Part shown: positions 54,450-63,226 of the stretch, one piece after another | Numbering within the stretch: the first letter of the stretch is position 1 | Layout: each line of letters opens with the position of its first letter | Assembly (NCBI GenBank): GCA_030141605.1 | Contig: JAQGDQ010002389.1 | Location: forward strand, 1 to 64,000 | Direction: 5' to 3' | DNA: 64,000 nt | Source: Tubiluchus corallicola | Taxonomy: Eukaryota > Priapulida > Priapulimorpha > Priapulimorphida > Tubiluchidae | Position numbers and translations under genes: made by a program | Notes under the pieces: model-generated | Database searches by the model: none | What the model was told of the DNA's origin: nothing | What the model saw: the letters and a program-made list of their open reading frames with translations, nothing else

Positions 54450-56156
54450 TTAACGTGTTACACGATAAAAAATATTTCTATCATATGTTGTTTTTACACT
54501 TCCGTCTTCAAAAAGATACTCTCCGTGAATATAAGCACTATCAGATAAATAAAGTGGAATATCTTTCATCTCCTCTAATGCCGCAATAAGAGAAACTAAA
54601 GCAAACGCCTCTATAGAGGCAAATCTTGTATAAATATGATCAGAAGACTCTATAAAATACCCTTTTATATAACGATTCTTTAAAATATTTTCAGCAATAC
54701 GAAGTCCTAAATTCAAGTAAGCTTTTCGCTTTGTCGCATGAAAAATATCAATCAATAGAAAAATAGCTTTAGGATCATCAACTGTGGTTTGCATATTTAA
54801 ATAATGAACACCATGTGGATTAGCACCAATATCTCCCATCTCAAATCCCTTAACCATCTGTCGCAGCACACGCCATAGACGTATGTCCTTGGCTAATAAA
54901 TACCCACGAGCATAGGGAATAGCATGATCCAACAATAAAGTCGATCGTTTGAATTCTCTTCCTTTCTTCCCATAATATCCATCCCGCTGAAAAACTTGTC
55001 CCGTAAGATCCTTGCCATCCGTCCACATAGGAATAAGAGTATTTTCCTCAGCATCATATCCATATTGAGCAAACTTGACTAAACCCTCCAAAGCCCAATT
55101 CATCACCTCGGGATTGTTTAAAGCTTTTGAAAGATGCATATACACTAAACCAGACTCAGATAAAATAGTCTTCTGGTTTCTAAATAAAACGTTCCCCTCA
55201 TAGGCAACAGAACCAAACTCAGGTCCAAACTGCCGCTGCGCACGATCACCATACTTGGAGCTTGTATCCTTATCATTCTTAGGAGGCCAATCACGGCGCC
55301 TCGGAGAAGAATATTGATACACAGGAAGACCTGTCTCAGGATGGCGTGCCATAACATATTGTTTCGCTAAATGATGCCCCCAGGCTGCCGCTTGCTCATC
55401 CCTTGTGTATTTATAAAGCATACTTGCTGCGTAAATCAAATCGCTCCCAGCATTAATAAATGTCAATCCCTTTGTCTCTGCCATCTTAGGAAGAGAGTTC
55501 TGAACAACATCCACTTTTATAGCCTTGAAAATATCATCATTATAAACCTTGCTGTAAGAGCCATGGCGATTCATATCAAGCGTCTTCCAATCATCAACAT
55601 GCGCATTCCAAAGCGCTTTTAAAAGTCTAACTGTCTTGTCAGACTCAATCTGGTAGAAAAAATCATAATAAGGAAAATGGTTCTTTAATTCATGAACCAT
55701 ATTCTTATCATCTGGCCCTTCAAGCTCTAACGTATCTAAATTAATAAAACGATGTCCCCCCCAATACAAAAGACCATTCTCATCCTGATAATGATCAAAC
55801 ATATATTGAGTGATTTCTTTCGCTTTCTGCTCGTATAGATCCTTCCCTGTAATCCGTGATAAAATAACCAGCGTTTTCAAAAGCGTCTGCTGATTCGCAA
55901 AATTAGTGATCACAGCTTCACGACCATCTTCAAAACGCCATTTGACAAGCTCTCCCGTATCAATATTAATTCCATCCGCAAGCAAAGGAGAAGGCATGAC
56001 TGAACTATAACCATTTTTGAAAATTGTCTCCATAGCCTGCTCAACAGTTTGCACAATTTTTATTTCCCTTTCTGTAGCAAACCCTTGTGACCATCCCACA
56101 ATAAAAAACATACCGAAACAAAATAATAAGCCTTTTCCTGATTTTCTAAAGAACAT
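54450..56156 (-). CDS. pelW: Periplasmic pectate disaccharide-lyase, PL2 family
   Basis: Beta-elimination of polygalacturonate or its oligomers, releasing unsaturated digalacturonate. 568 residues, the family size, with a signal peptide (about 1-28, ending QGFA) that sends it to the periplasm. Family-typical stretches: ADGINIDTGELVKW, REAVITNFANQQ, GLLYWGGHRFINLDTLEL, DKNMVHELKNHFPYYD, LTFINAGSDLIYAASMLY, GSVAYEGNVLFRN and GKDLTGQVFQRDGYYGKKG. I recognise these as the Dickeya PelW / Yersinia PL2 type. Dickeya PelW itself is cytoplasmic and the Yersinia enzyme periplasmic; the signal here favours the latter mode. Last gene of the operon. Confidence 0.88.
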   Translation of the reverse strand: MFFRKSGKGLLFCFGMFFIVGWSQGFATEREIKIVQTVEQAMETIFKNGYSSVMPSPLLADGINIDTGELVKWRFEDGREAVITNFANQQTLLKTLVILSRITGKDLYEQKAKEITQYMFDHYQDENGLLYWGGHRFINLDTLELEGPDDKNMVHELKNHFPYYDFFYQIESDKTVRLLKALWNAHVDDWKTLDMNRHGSYSKVYNDDIFKAIKVDVVQNSLPKMAETKGLTFINAGSDLIYAASMLYKYTRDEQAAAWGHHLAKQYVMARHPETGLPVYQYSSPRRRDWPPKNDKDTSSKYGDRAQRQFGPEFGSVAYEGNVLFRNQKTILSESGLVYMHLSKALNNPEVMNWALEGLVKFAQYGYDAEENTLIPMWTDGKDLTGQVFQRDGYYGKKGREFKRSTLLLDHAIPYARGYLLAKDIRLWRVLRQMVKGFEMGDIGANPHGVHYLNMQTTVDDPKAIFLLIDIFHATKRKAYLNLGLRIAENILKNRYIKGYFIESSDHIYTRFASIEAFALVSLIAALEEMKDIPLYLSDSAYIHGEYLFEDGSVKTTYDRNIFYRVTR

Positions 56157-56167
56157 TTTTCCAATCC

Positions 56168-57289
56168 TTACGTTAACTTCTCCTGACCTGTATTTAAATT
56201 TCGCAAAATTTCCGCATAAGCCATCATGAAAATACCCACCCCTTTTCCGTCATTCTGAACAATAGGCTCTGAAATATAATAATCAAAAGAACCATCACGG
56301 TACGGATAAGTATCATCTATTCTCCCTAAACCAGCCATAACACATATATTTTCCAGCTGCTCATCCTTTAAAAACAGATCAACAACACTGTTAAAACTTT
56401 CCTGACCATACGAAAAATAAACCTCCGGCAAGTAACCAAGGCGCACTCCCTTCATTAAAGTATAGGAAAACATCAAAGAAGATGAGACTTCTATATAATT
56501 CCCTTCACGAGACTTCTGATCTATAACCTGATACCATAATTGCGTCTTATCATCCTGAAACGATAAAATGGACTTCATCGCCTCTCGCAACAAAAGCTCA
56601 AGATAACGATAATCTTCAAAAACCGTTTCTGACATAGCTTCCAAAATGTCAACCAGAGACATAACATACCATCCCATCGCACGCCCCCAAAAACATGGCG
56701 ATACACCCGTTTTAGGGTGAGCCCACCTCTTAAGCCGAGCTTCATCATAACCATGGTAATAAAGACCACTCTTCTCATCACGCATGAAAGAGTTAACATT
56801 ACGAATTTGACCAGTAATATCATAATAATGCCTCTTTCCAGTCCATAACGTATCATAACGCATGTAAAAAGGCTGCCCCATATACAAACCATCCAACCAA
56901 ACCTGATGAGGATAGGATTTTTTATGCCAGAAATTTCCAGACTGTGTACGAGGATGAGATTGAAGCTGGCTATAAAGTGTATCAAGAGCAATCTTAAACT
57001 TCTTTAGAGGATTTTCTTGATAAAGCGATACCAATGTATAACCAGGCTGAATATTATCAATATTAAAATCATCAAGCTTATAAGTCGGAATATCCCCGTT
57101 TGAACGAATCAGCTGATCAAAATAATGAAAAACAAAATCATAAAATTGCCGTTCCTTTGTAATCGTGTAAATATCAAAACTTCCCTTTAAAACACACCCA
57201 TCCTCATAACACCATTGACCATCCTTATAAAAAGAATAATTTTGAATATAGGCGTTGATAAAATCAGCTGATTTCTGAATTCTGCCCAT
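56168..57289 (-). CDS. Unsaturated galacturonyl/rhamnogalacturonyl hydrolase, GH105
   Basis: Removes the terminal unsaturated uronate from oligomers left by pectate or rhamnogalacturonan lyases. 373 residues, no signal peptide, so cytoplasmic. The YteR-type catalytic Asp is Asp133 in QVWLDGLYMGQPF, and Asp78 in DNIQPG matches the second conserved acid. RAMGWYVMSLVDILE is another family stretch. The start overlaps the upstream GH28 gene by 26 bases, implying coupled translation. Whether it prefers galacturonyl or rhamnogalacturonyl links is not clear. Confidence 0.9.
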   Translation of the reverse strand: MGRIQKSADFINAYIQNYSFYKDGQWCYEDGCVLKGSFDIYTITKERQFYDFVFHYFDQLIRSNGDIPTYKLDDFNIDNIQPGYTLVSLYQENPLKKFKIALDTLYSQLQSHPRTQSGNFWHKKSYPHQVWLDGLYMGQPFYMRYDTLWTGKRHYYDITGQIRNVNSFMRDEKSGLYYHGYDEARLKRWAHPKTGVSPCFWGRAMGWYVMSLVDILEAMSETVFEDYRYLELLLREAMKSILSFQDDKTQLWYQVIDQKSREGNYIEVSSSLMFSYTLMKGVRLGYLPEVYFSYGQESFNSVVDLFLKDEQLENICVMAGLGRIDDTYPYRDGSFDYYISEPIVQNDGKGVGIFMMAYAEILRNLNTGQEKLT

Positions 57290-58865
57290 AAGATATTTCT
57301 CCTAATAATTCTGTATTCTCTTGAATAATTGAGTTTCCAACCGCATTTTCTACTAACACATTTTCTAAAAACAACCCTTCTACATTATTGAGATATAACC
57401 CCATAGAAGATACAGGATCAAAAAAGCTCATCATTGCAGGATATCCACTAGAAGCATCCGCTTTCATAGAAACACGATAGTTTTTTATAACCAAATTTTT
57501 TATCTTTTTTTCCGGCAAACCATAAACAAAACCGGCCGCGTACTCCGCACCATGGCAAAGGATATCCTCAAGAAAAATATTCTTGATCTCCGGTGTGCCG
57601 GAATCAACCGGTAGAATCTCCTTTGTCCATATATATTCCGACTCTCCATTCGGATCACAGCAATAGAACGCATTAATGACAAAAGGCGTGCAAACAGAGT
57701 CCATAACGATATTCTTAATCGTGATATTATCAATAATTCCATCCTTACCACGACCACGGCACGTTTTAATACGAATACCCCTGTCTGTTTGATTCATCAC
57801 ACAATCTTTGACGGAAACATCTTTCACACCTCCGGCCATCTCGCTGCCAATAACAACGCCGCCATGACCCGATTCCATTAAGCAATTGGAAATCAAAAGA
57901 GAAGAAGAAGGGCAGCGGAGACGGCGCCCTAAATAAATCTTTCCCGACTTAATGGCAATGCAATCATCCCCAACAGAAAATCTAACTCCAGAAATACGAA
58001 CCATATGGCACGATTCAGGATTAATACCATCTGTATTTGGAGAACTATGTTGATTCTTGATAAATAAATTAACAAAAGTAAGAGACTCGGAAAAAATGGG
58101 ATGAACCGTCCAAGAAGGAGAATGAGAAAGCATAACACCCTCCACCAGAATATTCCGACATTTTGAGAAATAAAGTAAACGAGGACGCCAAGCGTCTATT
58201 TTCTCTTTCGGGGAATGCCACCAATTTTCAAAGCTGGCATTCCCATGAATAGACCCCTCTCCTGTAATCGTAACATCCTCTATATCAACCCCTGTTAATA
58301 AAGAGGCGAAACAATCCAGTGGATTTCCTTCCCACGATCCCAGATATTCTTCCTGGCTATAAGAATAATCTTCCAGTAAACCTGGTAAAATCGGATAAAA
58401 ATCACGATGAAAAAGCCCTTTTAATTCACTCCCTTTTTCAAGCAAAAGTGTAATATGACTCTTTAAAAAAAGAGGTCCGCTCATATATGTTCCTGGAGAA
58501 AAAACAATACAGCCATTTTTCGGGCAAGAGCTAATCGCTGCCTGCAAAGCCGCTGTGTCGTTCGATCTGCCATCTCCTACAGCACCAAACTTTTTGACAG
58601 AAACAACAGAAGTTTCCTCCTTGGTCTGAAAGGAATATGAAAATCTTTCCCCCTTATAGGCAACAGAGATATTATACAAACTTCCTGGGCTTAAGCGAAA
58701 AAGTGTAAAAACATTCTGTCGCGTCTTAAAAGCAAAAGAATTTCCAAGAAAAATATCTTTTTCTTCCACCGTCTTAAAACATCCCTCACCAGACAGCTCA
58801 AAACTTGCTGTGCGTGATGTCGTACTAATCAACTCTAAAGATAATGTCATAGAGAGAAACCCCAT
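57264..58865 (-). CDS. Exo-polygalacturonase, GH28 family
   Basis: Hydrolyses terminal units of (oligo)galacturonates. 533 residues: an N-terminal beta-sandwich-like module (1-85), then the right-handed beta-helix beginning KKFGAVGDGRSNDTAALQAA. GH28 catalytic residues are all visible: Asp279 in SPNTDGINPES, Asp300-Asp301 in GDDCIAIKSG, His334 in SGHGGVVIGSEM and the RIK motif (365-367). No signal peptide, as in cytoplasmic exo-enzymes such as those of Thermotoga, so it likely acts on imported oligomers. The ATG at 58850 (MTLSLEL) is an alternative start. Confidence 0.93.
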   Translation of the reverse strand: MGFLSMTLSLELISTTSRTASFELSGEGCFKTVEEKDIFLGNSFAFKTRQNVFTLFRLSPGSLYNISVAYKGERFSYSFQTKEETSVVSVKKFGAVGDGRSNDTAALQAAISSCPKNGCIVFSPGTYMSGPLFLKSHITLLLEKGSELKGLFHRDFYPILPGLLEDYSYSQEEYLGSWEGNPLDCFASLLTGVDIEDVTITGEGSIHGNASFENWWHSPKEKIDAWRPRLLYFSKCRNILVEGVMLSHSPSWTVHPIFSESLTFVNLFIKNQHSSPNTDGINPESCHMVRISGVRFSVGDDCIAIKSGKIYLGRRLRCPSSSLLISNCLMESGHGGVVIGSEMAGGVKDVSVKDCVMNQTDRGIRIKTCRGRGKDGIIDNITIKNIVMDSVCTPFVINAFYCCDPNGESEYIWTKEILPVDSGTPEIKNIFLEDILCHGAEYAAGFVYGLPEKKIKNLVIKNYRVSMKADASSGYPAMMSFFDPVSSMGLYLNNVEGLFLENVLVENAVGNSIIQENTELLGEISYGQNSEIS

Positions 58866-58896
58866 ACCAAAGAATAGTTATTATATGCGCTAGATC

Positions 58897-60189
58897 CTAG
58901 CGAGAGCGTTTAAGGCGCCTTAAAATCCGATTGCCATCACTCACCATCTTTTCAGCGGCTTGCTCAACGGACATTTTGTCATATCCAAGGCTTTCTATAA
59001 TCTCTTCATAAAGCGCATACATTTGTGCATTTTCAAAAAATGGTGATTCAGGAAGCCCCTTATTATCACGAACATATAAATATCCTTTGTAAACAAGATC
59101 ATTCTCATCAAGAAACCCCTCTTCTCTCAAAATTGTAGAGGCTCTACGGCTAAGTGGAATGCCTCGGATTGTCTTAAGAATTCTTACAGCATCTGGGTCA
59201 TTTATCAGAAAATCTAGCAGAAGAGCCGCTTCTTTAGGGTGTTTGGTATTTTTGTTAATCGAAAACATCATGGAAACCTTCTGATAAATTCCTGAATCTT
59301 TCGCTCCTTCTATCGTAGGATAATCCGCAAGAATAATTTCCTGCCCTGGCTTTAATGTCGCAACAAATTTAGGAATCGACGTATTCCATTGTGGAGAACC
59401 AGCAAATTCACCATTAATCCATGCCCCCGCTTCGTTAATAACAACATTGCCAAAAGATGAGCGATATTTCATAGGAGGCAGCGCATGGCTATCGATAAGA
59501 GATTGATAAAAACGAAATCCGTCAAGCCATTCGCTAACAGAATGATTCATGCGGCCATCTTGATTGATAATGGGCTTGCCTGTCTTTTGCACTAAATAAG
59601 AACGAATAAGAAAAACTCTCTCCCGCTCATCCGCATCAAACGGATAATATTTATTGCCTAAACGCTTAGTAAATTGCCTTCCCGCTACAGAAAGATCATC
59701 CCATGTCTTCGCAAAAGAAGCGTCCGCCTTCTCATAAGTCGTTTTGTTGAGATAAAATAAACGCGCCGTTAACGCTGTCGGTATACCGTTTAATTTGTCG
59801 TTGACCGTAACGGATTCTAAATCCTTTTTATCAAACTGGCTGAGATCAATGACATCCCCTAGGGTATTAAGATCATAAAACCCATCACCTTTCGCTGAAA
59901 AAATAGGAATCCACGGATAGTTAATCTGCATTAGATCAGGCGCTGTTCTCCCAGCAATCTGCGTTGTGATCTTTTCAAAATGCCCCCCCCAACCAGTATA
60001 TTCTGCCTTTACCTTAATATGAGGGTATTTACTTTCAAAAAGACGAACGGCTTGAATCGTCGCTTTATGGCGAGAATCACCCCCCCACCAAGAAAAACGA
60101 ATTTCAACCTGATCTTGAGAAAATGATAACGAAATGCCCACCATTGTAAATAATGAAAATACCAGTAAAAAAATACCTTTTTGTCTCAT
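58897..60189 (-). CDS. togB: ABC sugar-binding protein for oligogalacturonides (TogB-like)
   Basis: Periplasmic binding protein of the CUT1 sugar family, 430 residues with a signal peptide (about 1-25, ending SFSQ). RFSWWGGDSRHKATIQAVRLFE, in parts, is the solute-binding-protein family 1 start, and FTKRLG, LLDFLINDPDAVRIL and RGIPLSRRA are other markers. TogB recognition is by operon context; the exact ligand, di- or trigalacturonate, is inferred. Confidence 0.88.
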   Translation of the reverse strand: MRQKGIFLLVFSLFTMVGISLSFSQDQVEIRFSWWGGDSRHKATIQAVRLFESKYPHIKVKAEYTGWGGHFEKITTQIAGRTAPDLMQINYPWIPIFSAKGDGFYDLNTLGDVIDLSQFDKKDLESVTVNDKLNGIPTALTARLFYLNKTTYEKADASFAKTWDDLSVAGRQFTKRLGNKYYPFDADERERVFLIRSYLVQKTGKPIINQDGRMNHSVSEWLDGFRFYQSLIDSHALPPMKYRSSFGNVVINEAGAWINGEFAGSPQWNTSIPKFVATLKPGQEIILADYPTIEGAKDSGIYQKVSMMFSINKNTKHPKEAALLLDFLINDPDAVRILKTIRGIPLSRRASTILREEGFLDENDLVYKGYLYVRDNKGLPESPFFENAQMYALYEEIIESLGYDKMSVEQAAEKMVSDGNRILRRLKRSR

Positions 60190-60211
60190 GAGTAATTCCT
60201 CCCATAGAATC

Positions 60212-61348
60212 TTACGAATCTAGATTTTTTTCTGTTTTATGATCAAATAGATAACATTTTTCTAAATCAAAGAAAAAACGTCCCTTCCCTAATATCTTTT
60301 TTTGCAAAATACTATCTGTGATATGAGAAGACGACTCCCGTACAATCGTATTGTATCCTGCAAAATCAAAATAAATAAAAATCTCATGCCCCATATTTTC
60401 CACAATTCTGATCGGGCACTCGACAGTATTTTCCTGAACAGAATTGCCCTCATTCATAAAAGAGATCGCTTCGGGTCTTAACGCAACAAAGATTTTCTTT
60501 TCCGAGTAATTCTTTAAACTCTGCGCTTTCTTATCAGAAAAACGGAAATCAGAACCGGAAATATTGACATAAAGATCCCCCCCTTTGGAAAACAAGCTTC
60601 CTTCCATCATATTAATCGCCGGAGAGCCGATAAACTCTGCGACAAATTTATTCGCAGGCTTGTTATAAAGAGCATAAGGTGTATCAGTCTGCTGTATCTC
60701 ACCCAGTTTCAATACACACACGCGATCCGCCATCGTCATCGCCTCAACTTGATCATGGGTAACATAAACAGATGTGGATGGCTGGCCATCACGCCGCAGA
60801 TTATTATGAAGCTCAGTTAAACGAATACGCATAGCGGCCCGTAATTTCGCGTCCAAGTTAGAAAGAGGCTCATCAAAAAGAAATACCTCCGGCTTCTTCA
60901 CAATCGCACGACCAACAGCAACCCGTTGAGCCTGACCACCAGAAAGCTGCTTGGGTAAACGATCCATCAAATCTTCAATCTCAAGATTTTTCGCAGCCTC
61001 AGATACACGCTTGTTAATCTCATTTTCAGGCAACTTTGATAAACGCAAACCAAAATCTAAATTCTGAAACGTTTTCATATGAGGATAAAGTGCGTAATTC
61101 TGAAAAACCATCGCAATACCACGCTCTTTGGGCAAAAGATTATTGACCACTTTTCCAGCAATCCTAATTTCCCCGCCGGAAATACTCTCTAAACCAGCAA
61201 TCATCCGTAATGTCGTTGATTTAGCACATCCAGATGGACCAACAATCACCATAAACTCACCATCTTTGATCTCAAGGTCAATGCCATGAACAGCCTTAAA
61301 TCCATTAGGATAACGTTTCTCAACTTTATTTAAAATAACCTCTCCCAT
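60212..61348 (-). CDS. togA: ABC sugar transporter ATP-binding protein (TogA-like)
   Basis: CUT1-type ATPase of 378 residues; the ATG at 61348 after AAAGGAGAAT begins MGEVILNKVEKRYPNG, as in MsmX/UgpC proteins. The frame continuing to 61492 overlaps the permease gene and is not coding. Walker A reads GPSGCAKST, with Ala where Gly is usual, and LSGGQAQRVAVGRAIV, FLFDEPLSNLDAKLR and YVTHDQVEAMTMADRV complete the ATPase. A TOBE regulatory domain occupies the last 100 residues. Confidence 0.93.
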   Translation of the reverse strand: MGEVILNKVEKRYPNGFKAVHGIDLEIKDGEFMVIVGPSGCAKSTTLRMIAGLESISGGEIRIAGKVVNNLLPKERGIAMVFQNYALYPHMKTFQNLDFGLRLSKLPENEINKRVSEAAKNLEIEDLMDRLPKQLSGGQAQRVAVGRAIVKKPEVFLFDEPLSNLDAKLRAAMRIRLTELHNNLRRDGQPSTSVYVTHDQVEAMTMADRVCVLKLGEIQQTDTPYALYNKPANKFVAEFIGSPAINMMEGSLFSKGGDLYVNISGSDFRFSDKKAQSLKNYSEKKIFVALRPEAISFMNEGNSVQENTVECPIRIVENMGHEIFIYFDFAGYNTIVRESSSHITDSILQKKILGKGRFFFDLEKCYLFDHKTEKNLDS

Positions 61349-61377
61349 AATATTCTCCTTTATTAGTAGCTTTAAAA

Positions 61378-62289
61378 TTATCCCTTTACACCGGTCGTCA
61401 TAACACCACCAACAAAATATCGCTGTGCGAAAAAGAAAATTACTATCGATGGTAAAAGCGATAATGTTGACATCGCTAAAACACGATTCCACTCCACTGC
61501 TGAACTCACATCAATCGACATCTTTAAAGCTAACGCTATTGGATATTTTTCAACGCTTGATAAATAAATCAGCGGCCCCATAAAATCATTCATTGACCAC
61601 ATAAATTGAAAAAGCCCAACCGCAATGATCGCAGGCTTAATAATCGGAAAAATAACATAAATTAAAACTTGAAACGAATTACAGCCATCAATAAATGCTG
61701 CCTCTTCCATATCGCGCGGAATCCCACGAAGAAACTGTATTAACATGAAGACAAAAAATGCATCCGTCGCGAACGCAGAGGGAATATAAAGTGGCATAAA
61801 AGTATCAAGCCAACCAAATTCTCGGAACATTAAATATTGTGGTATACGCAATACCGTCTGAGGAAGTAATATAGTCGCGATTAATGTCGCAAATAAAAAT
61901 TTCTTAAACGGTATATCAAAACGCGCAAAGCCATAGGCAACCAATGTTGCAGAAACAATCGTGAAAATAACTTTCGGAATGATAATCTGAAACGTATTTA
62001 AAAAATAAGTAGTAAACGTATACTCGCTTCCTGTCTTCCAACCCTCAATATATCCATCTAAAGTCGGATCCGTAGGAAATGGATGAATCTCGGAAAAAAT
62101 CTGATAATTCTGCTTAAATGAAGCGCCAACAAGCCAAATAAGCGGGTATAACATAATAAAACCAATAATAATCAGTATCGTATACCGGATATAAGCGTTG
62201 ATTTTCTCCTTTCTCCTCGTCTTTAAAATTTCTTCTGAAATATTGCCTTCTTGAGAAGGTGTGAAATATTCTGTTGCTACGTTTGTCAT
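61378..62289 (-). CDS. togN: ABC sugar permease, second subunit (TogN-like)
   Basis: Inner-membrane permease of 303 residues with six helices. The EAA coupling loop is EAAFIDGCNSFQVLIYVIFPIIKPA, in parts EAAFIDG and FPIIKPA, which contacts the ATPase. A basic N-terminal tail leads to the first helix near residue 33. Encoded 3 bases after togM and 29 before togA. Confidence 0.92.
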   Translation of the reverse strand: MTNVATEYFTPSQEGNISEEILKTRRKEKINAYIRYTILIIIGFIMLYPLIWLVGASFKQNYQIFSEIHPFPTDPTLDGYIEGWKTGSEYTFTTYFLNTFQIIIPKVIFTIVSATLVAYGFARFDIPFKKFLFATLIATILLPQTVLRIPQYLMFREFGWLDTFMPLYIPSAFATDAFFVFMLIQFLRGIPRDMEEAAFIDGCNSFQVLIYVIFPIIKPAIIAVGLFQFMWSMNDFMGPLIYLSSVEKYPIALALKMSIDVSSAVEWNRVLAMSTLSLLPSIVIFFFAQRYFVGGVMTTGVKG

Positions 62290-62292
62290 ATC

Positions 62293-63174
62293 CTATTTCT
62301 CCTTCTCTCCAGAATAAAACACCCAGTATTTTGACGAACGGAAAACAATGGCTGTAAAAATACCTACAATGATAAATAAAACCCATGATAAGGCCGCACC
62401 ATAGCCCATATTGAAATATTTGAAAGATTCCTCGTAAATCATCAGCGATAACAAATAAGTGGACTTTAAAGGGCCCCCGCCTGTAATGATATAAGGGCCA
62501 TTAAATTCCTGAAATGCCTGGACAGTCTGCATAATAAAATTAAAAAAGATCACAGGCGTAATAATCGGAATCGTAATCTTAAATAAAACCTGCCATTTAG
62601 ACGCGCCATCAATAGAGGACGCCTCGTACAATGAAGCTGGAACATTCTGAAGAGCGGCAAGAAAAATAACCATGGCTGAGCCAAATTGCCAAATTCTTAA
62701 AAGAGTAACCGTAAATAAAGCATAACCCGGTGTTCCAAGCCAATTAACTGCCTCAAAACCAAACGTTCCAAGCACCATGTTCATAAGACCATCAATAGAA
62801 AAAACATACCGCCATAAAACTGCTATAGCGACACTGCCTCCTAAAATCGACGGTATATAATAAGCCGACCGAAAAAAGTTTATCCCACGTAATTTGAAAT
62901 TAAGAACAAACGCTATTAATAAAGCAAAAGCTAGCTTCAAAGGAACAGTCATAAAAACATAAATTAATGTCACAACTAGTGATTTCATAAATAAATCATC
63001 TTCAAATAACATATATTCATAATTTTCCAAACCCAAAAAAAGAGGTGGATCCATTAAATTATAATCTGTAAAACTCAGAACAAATGATGTAAAAAATGGA
63101 TAACATGTAAATGCCATCAACCCCAAGATATAGGGGAGAACATAGGCAAAGCCTAGCCACTTGTTTTCATACAT
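62293..63174 (-). CDS. togM: ABC sugar permease, first subunit (TogM-like)
   Basis: Inner-membrane permease of 293 residues with six helices. YVLPYILGLMAFTCYPFF, in parts, is the usual first helix; the EAA loop is EASSIDGASKWQVLFKITIPIITP, in parts EASSIDGAS and IPIITP. Pairs with TogN to form the translocation path. Lies 52 bases after the GH4 gene in the same direction. Confidence 0.92.
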   Translation of the reverse strand: MYENKWLGFAYVLPYILGLMAFTCYPFFTSFVLSFTDYNLMDPPLFLGLENYEYMLFEDDLFMKSLVVTLIYVFMTVPLKLAFALLIAFVLNFKLRGINFFRSAYYIPSILGGSVAIAVLWRYVFSIDGLMNMVLGTFGFEAVNWLGTPGYALFTVTLLRIWQFGSAMVIFLAALQNVPASLYEASSIDGASKWQVLFKITIPIITPVIFFNFIMQTVQAFQEFNGPYIITGGGPLKSTYLLSLMIYEESFKYFNMGYGAALSWVLFIIVGIFTAIVFRSSKYWVFYSGEKEK

Positions 63175-63226
63175 CTTTATACCTCCCTTTAATTTATGAC
63201 TCGTTTATAGCGCCAACTCTACTTCT

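Noticed and set aside
61349-61492. N-terminal extension of the TogA-like ATPase
   Set aside because: The extension overlaps the togN coding end and lacks family similarity; the ATG at 61348 has a good ribosome site.
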